A DNA stretch of 64,000 bases from Chryseobacterium sp. ISL-6 (GTDB taxonomy: Bacteria > Bacteroidota > Bacteroidia > Flavobacteriales > Weeksellaceae), in the NCBI RefSeq assembly GCF_018613715.1, contig NZ_JAGGPT010000005.1, forward strand, positions 248,001 through 312,000. Reading direction: 5' to 3'. Positions within the stretch are counted from its first letter, which is position 1; every line of letters begins with the position of its first letter. Positions 19,824 to 29,341 of the stretch are shown here, in pieces. A program made the position numbers and the translations under genes. Under the pieces are notes generated by a model that was given only the letters and a program-made list of their open reading frames with translations, was not told where the DNA came from and searched no databases.

Positions 19824-19849
19824 GCCTCTTGAATTCAAGAGGCTTTTTT
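19824..19849. terminator. Palindromic bidirectional terminator
   Basis: Perfect 20-base palindrome made of GCCTCTTGAA and its complement, followed by a T-run on the plus strand and lying between convergent argS and yihY-like genes. The run of T extends into the end of the opposing gene. Confidence 0.8.
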
Positions 19850-20789
19850 ATGAAGCAGATTCGTTTTGTTTAGGTTGATTTTTGTGACTGTCTTCATATA
19901 ATTTGGCGTCACTCCACTTGGCATGTTTGGAAGGAACAATTTTATATCCTCTTTTGTAAGAGTATACTTTTGTAAATTCTGCTCCGAAAAATATCAGCAT
20001 ACAGGAATAATTGATCCACATCATAATAAGAATAACAGTTCCTGCGGTTCCAAAAGTTGAGGTTGGTTTGAAATTACTAAAGTAAAGACTCAATAAAAAC
20101 TTACCTAATGTAAACAAAAGGGTCGTCAATATAGCACCTTTCCAGACCGGTCTCCAGTTGATTTGTACATCAGGTAGAAATTTAAACATTAGGGCGAATA
20201 ACAGCATCACAAGAGCAAAGCCAACAGCAAAATTCACCAATTCCACCAACATATAAGTTTCAAAACCAAAATAATTTGTGATCCAGGTATTAAAAAGGCT
20301 TATTGCTGAAGAAAGGATCATGGTGATCATTAATAAAAATCCAAGGATGAGGATCATTCCCAGGGAATTGGCTCTGTCAAGAAGAAATTTAATTAATGCT
20401 TTTTTGGGTGCTGATTGTACATCCCAAAGGGTATTTAAAGAATGTTGCAATTGAAAAAATAATGTGGTGGAACCAAAGACCAAAGAGCCTATTCCTACTG
20501 CCTTCATGAAAATGTTCTGTTTGTCGATCAATGCGCCGGCAATCATATTTTCTACACTTTTGGCAACATCATTTCCCATCAATCCACTGATCTGAGTACT
20601 GATCTGCCCACGGATGGCTTCTTCCCCGAAAAAGTTTCCGGCAATCCATATGATAATAATTAATAATCCCGGAATAGAAAAGATCGCATAATATGCTAAA
20701 CTCGCCGAATCTCTTGATGCGGTAGAACTGTTCCATTCTGCAAATGTGTCTTTTAAAACCTCCCAGAAAAATTTTATATTGTTGATCAT
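19848..20789 (-). CDS. YihY/BrkB family inner-membrane protein
   Basis: Integral membrane protein of the YihY (formerly RNase BN-like) family, 313 aa with about six hydrophobic segments. The conserved SLAYYAIFSIPGLLIIII segment near residue 28 and the region around residues 200-270 (PDVQINWRPVWKGA, FGTAGTVILIMMWINYS) are typical. Biochemical function is not established for the family; the old ribonuclease name is not supported. It is last in the tamB-tamL-yihY operon, starting 1 base after the tamL stop, which hints at an envelope role. Confidence 0.88.
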   Translation of the reverse strand: MINNIKFFWEVLKDTFAEWNSSTASRDSASLAYYAIFSIPGLLIIIIWIAGNFFGEEAIRGQISTQISGLMGNDVAKSVENMIAGALIDKQNIFMKAVGIGSLVFGSTTLFFQLQHSLNTLWDVQSAPKKALIKFLLDRANSLGMILILGFLLMITMILSSAISLFNTWITNYFGFETYMLVELVNFAVGFALVMLLFALMFKFLPDVQINWRPVWKGAILTTLLFTLGKFLLSLYFSNFKPTSTFGTAGTVILIMMWINYSCMLIFFGAEFTKVYSYKRGYKIVPSKHAKWSDAKLYEDSHKNQPKQNESAS

Positions 20790-20790
20790 A

Positions 20791-23118
20791 TTAAAATGGA
20801 TATCCGATTGCTATATTTAAAACAAGATTATCTTTTCTCCAGCTGCCATCTCCAAAATTGATCCTGTTAAAAGTCCATCTGTCTCCTTTTTCATAGTAAG
20901 GAACACGAAGGGGCATTGCTAAGTCTAATCTTAAAATTAATATTGAGAAATCAAGTCTTAGACCAACTCCGGCACCTACAGCAATTTCACTCAAAAAATC
21001 TTTTGAAAATGTTCCACCTGGGCGGTCATTGTCCTTATCCTTAATTAACCAAACATTTCCAGCGTCTATAAACGCGGCCACATTTAAAAATTTATAAAGA
21101 TTAGCACGATATTCTGCATTCATCTCTAATTTGATATCTCCCGATTGATCAAACGAAAGCTTCTCATTTAAGCCTCTTGGATCATAGCTTCCAGGTCCTA
21201 AGGTTCTTGCTCGAAACGCTCGAATACTGTTACTTCCGCCTACAAAAAATTGTTTGGAAAAAGGGATGTATTCTGAATTCCCATAAGGGTAAGCAATACC
21301 GGCTATAATTCGTGAAGCGAAGTTAGTTTTTTCTGAAAACTTGTGATAGAATCTGAAATCGTTTTCCATTTTTGCATACTGACTGAACGGAACTCCAAAG
21401 ATTTCTTTTTGTTTCCCTTTTTTTGCGCTGGCTCCTGTTACTAAGCCTGTAATATTTCCCGCCAAATCAAGTGTGCCCTTGTAATAGAAGGTATTTGTTT
21501 TTGGCAACATAGTATTCGTATAGGTATATGAATAAGTAGGACCAAAAATAAGTTGCTCTTCAACTACTCTTTGCATAGCAGGAGTAGTCGCTATTGATTG
21601 ATATAATGGAGTGACATTAGCTGGTGAAACTAAAGTTATATCTAGAACTTTTAAGTCATGTTCTTTTCTTGCATTTTCCTTCCATACATATCCGAATGAA
21701 GCTGTAAAATTATTAAGTGTGTAATATTCAGTACGGTTTTGGAATTCATACCCAAGAGTTATATTGGTCCTTGGGACAAAAGCGCTGGAAGAGTGGAATC
21801 TGAATGGGGCAACTATTCTAGGAATAGACAACTGTACATTTGCTCCGGCACGATACATGTTTTTAGCCTGTGACTGGCCACCCATCTGTACATCAAAAGC
21901 TCCATAAATAGCTGCTTTAAATTGTTCAGCACCTTTGAAAAAATTTCGATGCGTCCAGTTTAGATTCAACTCACTACCTGCATAGCTGGCAGAATTGGTT
22001 CTTCCTAAAGCTTCCAGACGAAGAGATTGTACTTCTCTTGGCGTCAATAAATAGTAAGCATCAAATTTATGCTGTAGAGAATCTGAAACAATAAATTCAT
22101 TTTTTACAAATTTAAAAACGCCTAAGCTGATTAAACGGTTTAATGAAAGATTGTGATCGGTACGGTTGTACAAATCTCCTTTCTCAAAGTATAATGCCCT
22201 ATCGAAAATTTTAGGTTTAAATTTATGTTGTGGGTCAATCACATATATGTCATTATAAGCATACTTTGAAAGAGAATCCTTGTTCATTGGAACACTGTAT
22301 TTACCCTTTTTTACATCCTGAAGATTATAAGTAGGGAAAACAATCACTTTGTCGATACTGAATTGTTGGGTAGCCAGATCAGGAGTATCCTCTTTTAATT
22401 TTACATTAAGCTCTACTTTATGATTCTTGGTCACTGTACTGTCTGCCTGAACAATAATATTATCGGGATGGAAATAATAAAAACCCTTTTCCTTCAAACC
22501 ATTATCAATTCGATCCCGCTCAGTTTTGATAACGCCCAGATCAAACGGATTTCCATTTTTAAGCAGGGTTTTTTCTTTTAAATTTTGAATCTCATGGTTG
22601 ACCACAGAAGAATCCTGCTGAAATTTCACACTACTGATTAAATACTGAGCACCAGGTTTTAGAGTATAAATAACTCTTGCCTTCTTGTTTTTTGAAATTG
22701 TATCATACGTTGCTTTAGCGTTAAAATATCCCTTATTTTCAGAATAGTTGACAATGATATCTTTATTGAATTCACGATCAACATCACCTAATAGAACCGG
22801 TTTTTCACCGATCTTGTATTTTAGCCAGTAGTTGAAACCCTTATCTTTTTTAGGTTCTTTGGCAATATTGTAAAAGTATAACCTGGGACGTAGCCCAAGT
22901 AGGGTTGAGTTCGGTTTAGGAATTAGATTTTCCTCCAGAGCAGCCTGAAGTTCTTTTTTATCTTTTTTAGGGATGGTATCATTGTCAATCTTTACTTCTG
23001 CGCCGGTATAAAGCATCTGCCCTTCCTTAAGAAATCTGGTATTGCTACACGAAAGACTAACTGCAGTAAGTCCTGAAGCGAAAAAATATGTAAAGTATTT
23101 TTTGAGTTTATTTCCCAT
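20791..23118 (-). CDS. tamL: TamL: BamA/TamA-family outer-membrane assembly lipoprotein
   Basis: Omp85-superfamily protein that in Bacteroidota replaces TamA and, with TamB, helps assemble outer-membrane proteins. Signal peptide with lipobox LSCS makes it a lipoprotein, the feature that separates TamL from TamA/BamA. The opening SNTRFLKEGQMLYTG is typical; POTRA-like repeats cover about residues 40-350, followed by a 16-strand-type barrel with the Omp85 motif FFVGGSNSIRAFRARTLGPG near residue 615 and a terminal F. The start codon abuts the tamB stop exactly, so translation is coupled. Confidence 0.93.
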   Translation of the reverse strand: MGNKLKKYFTYFFASGLTAVSLSCSNTRFLKEGQMLYTGAEVKIDNDTIPKKDKKELQAALEENLIPKPNSTLLGLRPRLYFYNIAKEPKKDKGFNYWLKYKIGEKPVLLGDVDREFNKDIIVNYSENKGYFNAKATYDTISKNKKARVIYTLKPGAQYLISSVKFQQDSSVVNHEIQNLKEKTLLKNGNPFDLGVIKTERDRIDNGLKEKGFYYFHPDNIIVQADSTVTKNHKVELNVKLKEDTPDLATQQFSIDKVIVFPTYNLQDVKKGKYSVPMNKDSLSKYAYNDIYVIDPQHKFKPKIFDRALYFEKGDLYNRTDHNLSLNRLISLGVFKFVKNEFIVSDSLQHKFDAYYLLTPREVQSLRLEALGRTNSASYAGSELNLNWTHRNFFKGAEQFKAAIYGAFDVQMGGQSQAKNMYRAGANVQLSIPRIVAPFRFHSSSAFVPRTNITLGYEFQNRTEYYTLNNFTASFGYVWKENARKEHDLKVLDITLVSPANVTPLYQSIATTPAMQRVVEEQLIFGPTYSYTYTNTMLPKTNTFYYKGTLDLAGNITGLVTGASAKKGKQKEIFGVPFSQYAKMENDFRFYHKFSEKTNFASRIIAGIAYPYGNSEYIPFSKQFFVGGSNSIRAFRARTLGPGSYDPRGLNEKLSFDQSGDIKLEMNAEYRANLYKFLNVAAFIDAGNVWLIKDKDNDRPGGTFSKDFLSEIAVGAGVGLRLDFSILILRLDLAMPLRVPYYEKGDRWTFNRINFGDGSWRKDNLVLNIAIGYPF

Positions 23119-26100
23119 TTATTTAAATTCTACCACTTGGTTATTCTTATTTTCTTTTTTCGGTCTGTCTTTTTTTGATTTTTTGAAAATATCACGGAAT
23201 TGATCATAATCCAATGTGATGATAAATCCAACTCCGGTTTCAATAATTTGTCCTTGCAGAGCCACCTGATATTCATCTTTACGATAAGCTCTCAACATAT
23301 ACCTGCCGTCTTTGGAGAGGCTGTAATCTACCGTTACATTTCCCGCAATGTTGTTCGTAGTCTCATTTTGTCTGGCATCACCTTCCAAACCGAAATTACT
23401 TCCTACCGTAACTTTAAGACGATCATTCAATAGTTTTTTGCTGATATCTACATTAAGATCAGTTCTCGTATTTTTTTGCCCGGTAGAATAATCTTCAGAG
23501 GAGTCTAGTCCAAAATTTAAGTCTACCCCTTTAATCAAGCCTGAAGCAAGGTTATTTAGCTGTTGGGAAAGAATTTTACTTACACTCTGTCTTGCCATTG
23601 CCTCAGCAGACATTCCTGCGCCGCTTTGGAAGGGGTTTTCACCTATAAAACGATTCAATAATAATAGAGCAAAAACCTGTTTATTCATTTCAGATTCCTG
23701 AGTTCTGAGCTGGGTAAGTTTTTGATCAACAAGATCTGTTACTGTTGATGAAACAGAACTATTTTTTTTATCAGTGGTAATATCAAATGTAATCTGCGGT
23801 TTCAGCAATTCACCACTCATTTTTAATAAAGTATTGAAAGGGATTCTTTGTTTAAATTGATTGATAGTCGAAGAACTTTCACCACTTATCTGTTGTTCTA
23901 CAAGATCGATAGGTGCTACGTCAGCTTTATAGACGGCAGTAATATCCATAATCGCTGCAGTAGGTTCTCCTGTCCAGGTAATGGTGCTTCCTTTCTGAAT
24001 GTCAAATTTTCTTTTAAGTAAACTTACGGAAAGGTCATAAGATCCTTTTTCTACCTGATATACTCCAACCAAAGTCGTTTTTCCTGATGGATCAACCCCA
24101 CCAGTTAGTTGTGCTTCTCCCTGAAGTTGTACAAAATCACCGTTGGCTTTATCGATGATGATCGACATTTTAGCTTCTTTGCTTACTTCGATATTTACAC
24201 TTACATCCATTCCTTTAATACGGCTTTGCGCTTTTAAGGAATCGGCTTTAATGGTCTTATTGAGAACAATCTGATCCTGATCTACAAATTCTACAATTCC
24301 ATCTCTTTCCTGTAATGAAGGGCTGGATTGAGGGAGTACAAAAGTGAAATCTGTATTGTCAGTCACAGCCAATCTTCCATCCACTTTTGGTAAGTCTAAG
24401 TTTCCTCGAATATGTAACCCCGCATCAATCGCAAGTGTTCCATACATCATGGCGTCATTAGATTTTTCAGAATTGACTACCTTGAAACCTTTAGCATTAA
24501 CATCAAGGTTGAATGCGAAATCCCGATATGTTTGTGTAAGAACCTGACCGTTTACAACAAGTGCATTTCCATCTTTATCATTGATTTTAAATTTATTAAA
24601 CTCAATGCCTCTGTTTGTAAAATCAATTTCATCATTCAGCTTTCTGAAATCACTTCCCGTTTTAGCGATTTCAAGACCTACATTATTAAATTTCACTTTA
24701 CCCAAGATATTAGGTTTATCTGTACTTCCGGTTATATTCAGATTTCCGGAAAGATAACCCTCTGTATTGGTAATGGCATTCATGGAGAATCCTTGAACAC
24801 TTTTCATCTGAAGCTTATTGATGGCCATATTCAGATCAAATGTGCTGGAAGAAGTGTTGTAATTTCCAGCAATTTTCACATCATTGTCATTTCCGGAAAG
24901 CGCAATATCAGCATTTAAAAGTTTAGATGATGTGCTGTTTACCTTTACAGCTAGATTTCCAATTGGATTTCCATACACGAACAGATCTGAAATATTGAGA
25001 TCAGAAGTGAATGTCATATCTTTTGTTAAATCCCGAAGCTGAGCAGTCCCGTTAATGGTTCCTTTAGCTAAAAGAGAGTCTTTCTTAATGATCTCGGTGA
25101 TGGTTTCGATTTTGAAATCTTTCAATGAGATATTTAAAGGACTGTTGGCAGATTCACTTTCTGACTGCAGAGAAATCTCACTTCCGGCATTCGAAAGTTT
25201 AAAATTATCAGCTACAATCCCCTTACTGCCAATTTGGATTTTATTTCCTTCAGCAACTGTCCAGTCATTATAATTTAATTTTAAACCATCCGGATTCAGA
25301 GAAACTTCTGTAATGTCATTTAATGATTTTGCATTTCCGGCAATCAGAAATTGAGTAACATCTTTTTGATCTTTGGTTGTGATATTGTAATTAATGATAT
25401 TGTTCGAAACATCACCTCCGATATTAATTTTATTTAAAGCAAGACTCGAACTTTTTAGGGCAGCAACATTCAGGTTGTATTGTAATGCCTGATTTTCGTT
25501 GGTTACTTTTAACGTTGCATTTTCAATTGAATTCTCTCCGTATAATAACTGTGGGATCTGTCCATCAATTTCAATCTTTTGAGAATCGGCATTGTAATTT
25601 CCAACTAAATTGATGGTTTCAAAACTTTTCAGATCAGGAACAAATTTTCTGATCAGATCGTCATTTTTAACCTTCGCATTAAATGTAAAATACTGACCAG
25701 CATCAATCTTTTGAGTTTTATCGGGTTTCTGAAATTGATAATATTGATTAATAGTTTGGGTTAATGATCCAAATATCTGAGTCAATTTATATTTTCCTTT
25801 CAGTTCTACATCTGCGATTTGAGAATTGAAAACAATATTCGTTGAATCATTTGCTGAACTTGCTTTCAAATGTACTTCCTGAATAGGATAAACCTCTTTG
25901 GTATCTGAAAATGCGAAGTTCTGAAGATTTAAATATCCATTCAAATGATCAGGGTCCAGATTGGTGAAGTCACCATCAATTTTCCCTCCAATGATCATTT
26001 GTTTTTCATAGAACCCAAGTTTATTAAGATCTAGTTTGATAATATCTCCATTAACCTTTACTGTAGGATTCTTCTCATTATAAACTCCAGAAGCGGTCAA

Positions 26101-28146
26101 TTTCAGATTGGCATTCGGATCATTAGAATCTAAAAGAATATGATAAGCACCATTATTTATTTTTCCGGTCAAATTCATGTCGCGGTACTGATAGCCTTTA
26201 TATGTAGCGGAAGCAACATGACCCTTAAGATCCGCTTTTGCTTTTTTGAAATCAAAACTTTCTCCCTTTGCGGAAATCTGTGCAGTAACTGATCCAATAT
26301 CTTTATTCTGAATGATCTTTCCAACCTGTATTCCTTGAAGATTGGCTTTTATATCATATAATTCGTAATTTTTTCTACGCATATCTACATTGGCAATGAT
26401 AGCTGCATTCCCTAGAGTAGAATAAAGATTAAGATTGGTATTGACCAGTTTGGTAGTTCCTTTTGCAGTTCCTTTTATACTGAAATTAGATGGTAATGAA
26501 ATATTGGATGGTATAGTATTTTTAGGAACCAGATTATAGATCGTTTTTGCTGATGAAGAAAATTCTTCAATTTTTAAATCATAATACAATTGATCAGGGT
26601 TCATGGCATTTCTGATTCTTCCTGATGCTGCAACCCTTAACTGATCCAATCCTGCAACTTTTAAATCCTGAATCAATAAATCATTCACACTTCCTTTTAC
26701 ATTTGCATTTACAGCAAGTATGGTATTGGGGTATTTATTGAATGGAACAGTGTTTCCTAAGGTCGGAACTAAATTTAGAATGTCAGAAAAACCTATTTTA
26801 GAATCATGGATATTAGCAGATATTTTTACGACCCCAAGATTAGAAGTCAGCTGTTCAATAGAATTATATTGTAAAATAACCTCATCTCTTAATATTGTTT
26901 TTGGAGTCTGTAAGTATAGATCTTTAAGATAGGCTTCCTTTTCTCCATAAACAAAATCTGTGTTAAATTTTTGAATATCCAGACCACGTCCTTCCTGGAT
27001 TTCTGCTGAATTTACCGTTCCTGCAAAGGTGTTGTTTTCCATTTTGAAACTTCGGACCTCAACATTCATTTTTGAAAAATTAAGGTGGTTGAAGTCCATC
27101 CCCTGTTTGGTAGGAGCGATTGCAGTATTATGGTAAGCTACTTTTACATCATTAAGAACCAGTTTACCCAAAAGTACTTTCATTGCTTTTTCCTTTTCTG
27201 AGCTTCCTGGTGAGGTGGCTTCTTCTTTTTTTGGATTAGCATTTTGGGCAGGTAAATAAAGATTGGCATTGATATCTGCTCCGGAAAGAATAATATTTGA
27301 CACATTATAGGAATTATTATCCAGATCCAGTTTATTGACCTTTGTACTTAGTTCTTTAAATAAAACCTTTGCAAAAGTTTTTGTATTGTCATCACCGTAA
27401 TCAATATCAAAATTGGTTAGTTTGATTCCTCTCAAACCAATATTCATTGATTTTTTCTGATTTAAAGAATCAACTTTTTTCTCAACTTTCTTCGAAACTT
27501 CTTCTACAAGATCTTGTTTTAATTTTAGTTTTAATCCATCCAGATTAATGTCATTGACTGCGTAATTATTTTTATTTAAATCAAAAGTTTTTACTCTTGT
27601 ATCGAAAGATTTGAAGTATAATTTTATGTCATTTCCTGATTGCTGATCATTAAAAGTAACCCCAATATCTTTTAAGTTGATTTTATCAAGTGAAATAATA
27701 AATGGTTTTGAAGGGCTTTCTTCCTTATCTGAAGTGGCAAAAGCATCAATAATATAATCGAAATTAAATTTCCCATCTTTTTTTCTGACCACATTAGCCT
27801 TCACACCTTCAAGATCGACAGAAGTAATATCCGCAGTAGAATTGATGAGTTTAAGCATATTTAATCCAACATCCAGTTTTTTAACAGCTAGAAGGGTATC
27901 AATATCCTGACCTTTTAAATAAAGATTTTCCATAACAAGACTGTTAGGGAATCCTATATAAACCTTTTCAAGGCTGACTTTTGTTTTGATTTTTTTCTCG
28001 AGGTAGACAATAAGTTTGTCTTTAATAAAGTTTTGAACCGCCGGAAGACGCAAACTTAGTATAAGTAGGGCAAGAAGTACCAATATTGATATAATGGTAA
28101 TGGCAAAGCGCCTCAGGAGTTTTCTTTTATTAATTTTTAGTTTCAA
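23119..28146 (-). CDS. tamB: TamB: translocation and assembly module protein (AsmA/DUF490 type)
   Basis: Very long (1675 aa) periplasm-spanning protein of the TamB/AsmA-like group. It has a single N-terminal membrane anchor (about residues 11-32), a long beta-rich groove of repeated strands with many N/D/K-rich turns, and a C-terminal conserved domain ending in IITLDYDQFRDIFKK. TamB-type proteins bridge inner and outer membrane, partnering here with TamL immediately downstream; lipid transport is proposed for relatives. The start must be the TTG at 28146: the in-frame stop lies five codons upstream, there is no ATG before the anchor, and a -7 element sits just upstream. An uncommon start codon for this window. 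Confidence 0.92.
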   Translation of the reverse strand: MKLKINKRKLLRRFAITIISILVLLALLILSLRLPAVQNFIKDKLIVYLEKKIKTKVSLEKVYIGFPNSLVMENLYLKGQDIDTLLAVKKLDVGLNMLKLINSTADITSVDLEGVKANVVRKKDGKFNFDYIIDAFATSDKEESPSKPFIISLDKINLKDIGVTFNDQQSGNDIKLYFKSFDTRVKTFDLNKNNYAVNDINLDGLKLKLKQDLVEEVSKKVEKKVDSLNQKKSMNIGLRGIKLTNFDIDYGDDNTKTFAKVLFKELSTKVNKLDLDNNSYNVSNIILSGADINANLYLPAQNANPKKEEATSPGSSEKEKAMKVLLGKLVLNDVKVAYHNTAIAPTKQGMDFNHLNFSKMNVEVRSFKMENNTFAGTVNSAEIQEGRGLDIQKFNTDFVYGEKEAYLKDLYLQTPKTILRDEVILQYNSIEQLTSNLGVVKISANIHDSKIGFSDILNLVPTLGNTVPFNKYPNTILAVNANVKGSVNDLLIQDLKVAGLDQLRVAASGRIRNAMNPDQLYYDLKIEEFSSSAKTIYNLVPKNTIPSNISLPSNFSIKGTAKGTTKLVNTNLNLYSTLGNAAIIANVDMRRKNYELYDIKANLQGIQVGKIIQNKDIGSVTAQISAKGESFDFKKAKADLKGHVASATYKGYQYRDMNLTGKINNGAYHILLDSNDPNANLKLTASGVYNEKNPTVKVNGDIIKLDLNKLGFYEKQMIIGGKIDGDFTNLDPDHLNGYLNLQNFAFSDTKEVYPIQEVHLKASSANDSTNIVFNSQIADVELKGKYKLTQIFGSLTQTINQYYQFQKPDKTQKIDAGQYFTFNAKVKNDDLIRKFVPDLKSFETINLVGNYNADSQKIEIDGQIPQLLYGENSIENATLKVTNENQALQYNLNVAALKSSSLALNKINIGGDVSNNIINYNITTKDQKDVTQFLIAGNAKSLNDITEVSLNPDGLKLNYNDWTVAEGNKIQIGSKGIVADNFKLSNAGSEISLQSESESANSPLNISLKDFKIETITEIIKKDSLLAKGTINGTAQLRDLTKDMTFTSDLNISDLFVYGNPIGNLAVKVNSTSSKLLNADIALSGNDNDVKIAGNYNTSSSTFDLNMAINKLQMKSVQGFSMNAITNTEGYLSGNLNITGSTDKPNILGKVKFNNVGLEIAKTGSDFRKLNDEIDFTNRGIEFNKFKINDKDGNALVVNGQVLTQTYRDFAFNLDVNAKGFKVVNSEKSNDAMMYGTLAIDAGLHIRGNLDLPKVDGRLAVTDNTDFTFVLPQSSPSLQERDGIVEFVDQDQIVLNKTIKADSLKAQSRIKGMDVSVNIEVSKEAKMSIIIDKANGDFVQLQGEAQLTGGVDPSGKTTLVGVYQVEKGSYDLSVSLLKRKFDIQKGSTITWTGEPTAAIMDITAVYKADVAPIDLVEQQISGESSSTINQFKQRIPFNTLLKMSGELLKPQITFDITTDKKNSSVSSTVTDLVDQKLTQLRTQESEMNKQVFALLLLNRFIGENPFQSGAGMSAEAMARQSVSKILSQQLNNLASGLIKGVDLNFGLDSSEDYSTGQKNTRTDLNVDISKKLLNDRLKVTVGSNFGLEGDARQNETTNNIAGNVTVDYSLSKDGRYMLRAYRKDEYQVALQGQIIETGVGFIITLDYDQFRDIFKKSKKDRPKKENKNNQVVEFK

Positions 28147-28164
28147 ATGTGATAGGGTTTATAA

Positions 28165-28172
28165 CAAAGATA
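28165..28172 (-). promoter_or_regulatory. -7 element of the tamB-tamL-yihY operon
   Basis: TATCTTTG on the minus strand, exact TAnnTTTG, 18 bases before the TTG start. No TTG at the usual upstream spacing. Confidence 0.55.
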
Positions 28173-28209
28173 ATAATACTATTTAAAAAATTACCCGATG
28201 TGGTACCCC

Positions 28210-28308
28210 TTTGCGAATGCAAAAATCCTGCCTTGACTGCCTTTTATGGAATTTTAGTTGAATCGAAGTGAAGTGAATTAGTTGAGACAACAGTCAAGGC
28301 TTGGATTT
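28210..28308. repeat. Compound inverted-repeat element
   Basis: A small hairpin TTTGC-GAAT-GCAAA (28210-28223) abuts a long inverted repeat: AAATCC-T-GCCTTGACTG (28223-28239) pairs with CAGTCAAGGC-TT-GGATTT (28291-28308) around a 51-base loop rich in GAAGTGAA-like words. It lies between the tamB start and the terminator of the cco operon and encodes nothing. It could be a small interspersed repeat or a structured RNA; a genome search for copies would decide. Confidence 0.55.
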
Positions 28309-28325
28309 ATTTTTTAGTTTAAAAA

Positions 28326-28405
28326 GCCCCCTTTTTATACATTTTTCAAAGTATGAAAAGGTTTAGAAAAATGAAATTTAATGTTAGTTAGTGATAAAAG
28401 GGGGC
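28326..28405 (-). terminator. Long-loop terminator after ccoP
   Basis: GCCCCCTTTT at one side pairs perfectly with AAAAGGGGGC 60 bases away; read on the minus strand the stem is followed by TTTTT. The loop contains a smaller TTTC/GAAA hairpin. Lies just downstream of ccoP. Confidence 0.65.
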
Positions 28406-28434
28406 ATGATATAGTGATAGTTTTAGTTAAATAT

Positions 28435-29322
28435 TTATTCATTATTGTTTTCCCATTTTACTTCTTCTCCTTGTGGAGCTGCCCCGCCCTGAGCTTGGGT
28501 AATCGGACTTGTTTCCTGATTGATATGGTATATGTAAGCTGCAATTTTTTCGGCATCCCTTCCTGTGATCGTTCCTTCCTTAATGAAAGGTCTCATGGTA
28601 GGATTATTTGGAGAACCGTTTTCAAGCATCCAGAAAACATTCTTAAAAAGGCTTTTTTCTTTGATGTTAATCCAGTGCTTATCAGTAAGATTTGGTCCGA
28701 TTCCTCCTTTTGCACCATCTCCATGGCAGGTTACACAGTTGGTTTTGAAAAGCTGTTCACCTTCTGCGATATTGTCAGCACTGTATTTTGCTGTTTCTAA
28801 ATCAATAGTAGGTGCATTTTTTTCATATTCTACAATCGATGCAAGCATCGTTTTTGTTTCCTTGTCATATTCCACATCAGGATGCGCGTAATCTGTAAAT
28901 GCAAAAGCAATCATATAGATGGCGCAGAAGACAATTCCAAAATAGAATAATCCAATCCACCATTTTGGTAAAGAATTATCAAGTTCAGTAATTCCATCAA
29001 AACCATGGTCGATGAGAATGTCTTTTTCTTCAGTCTGCGACTGTTTCTTAAACGCAGAATTCCAAAGCTTTTGAAAATAGGAAATATTCTTTTCTGTCAG
29101 ATATTCTTTCTTTTCATTTTCTGTTAATCTGCTGAACTGTTCATTTTCCACCAGATCTCCTATAGAATTCATAATCAAAAGCAGGATGATTGCAATGAGT
29201 AATAATGCCCAGAAGAAAGGAGATGTGAAATAACCCGAATCCTGTGCGAACATCTCAAATGCCATAATGGTTAGCCCGATGGTTACAATGATATATATTG
29301 AAATGGGTGTTCTCGTTTTCAT
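28435..29322 (-). CDS. ccoP: cbb3-type cytochrome c oxidase subunit III (CcoP), monoheme form
   Basis: Membrane-anchored c-type cytochrome that passes electrons to the cbb3 terminal oxidase. Two hydrophobic segments at the N-terminus (about residues 8-25 and 35-52) and a third near 125-147, then a cytochrome c domain with a single CVTCH haem site around residue 196 and NPTMRPF as the likely axial methionine. Proteobacterial CcoP usually carries two haem c groups; this one has only one CXXCH. The gene follows ccoNO by 19 bases, leaving no room for ccoQ. The tail after residue 275 is Gln/Gly-rich. Confidence 0.93.
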   Translation of the reverse strand: MKTRTPISIYIIVTIGLTIMAFEMFAQDSGYFTSPFFWALLLIAIILLLIMNSIGDLVENEQFSRLTENEKKEYLTEKNISYFQKLWNSAFKKQSQTEEKDILIDHGFDGITELDNSLPKWWIGLFYFGIVFCAIYMIAFAFTDYAHPDVEYDKETKTMLASIVEYEKNAPTIDLETAKYSADNIAEGEQLFKTNCVTCHGDGAKGGIGPNLTDKHWINIKEKSLFKNVFWMLENGSPNNPTMRPFIKEGTITGRDAEKIAAYIYHINQETSPITQAQGGAAPQGEEVKWENNNE

Positions 29323-29341
29323 TTTACATTGATTTTAATAG

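Noticed and set aside
24344..24918. Two plus-strand open frames
   Set aside because: Both are antisense to tamB, which is a continuous coding frame on the minus strand.
28381..28800. Plus-strand open frame of 139 codons
   Set aside because: Antisense to ccoP, whose haem motif and membrane segments are clear; the composition of the plus-strand product is not protein-like.
28435..29322. Second haem-binding CXXCH in CcoP
   Set aside because: I read through the whole protein and only one CXXCH is present.
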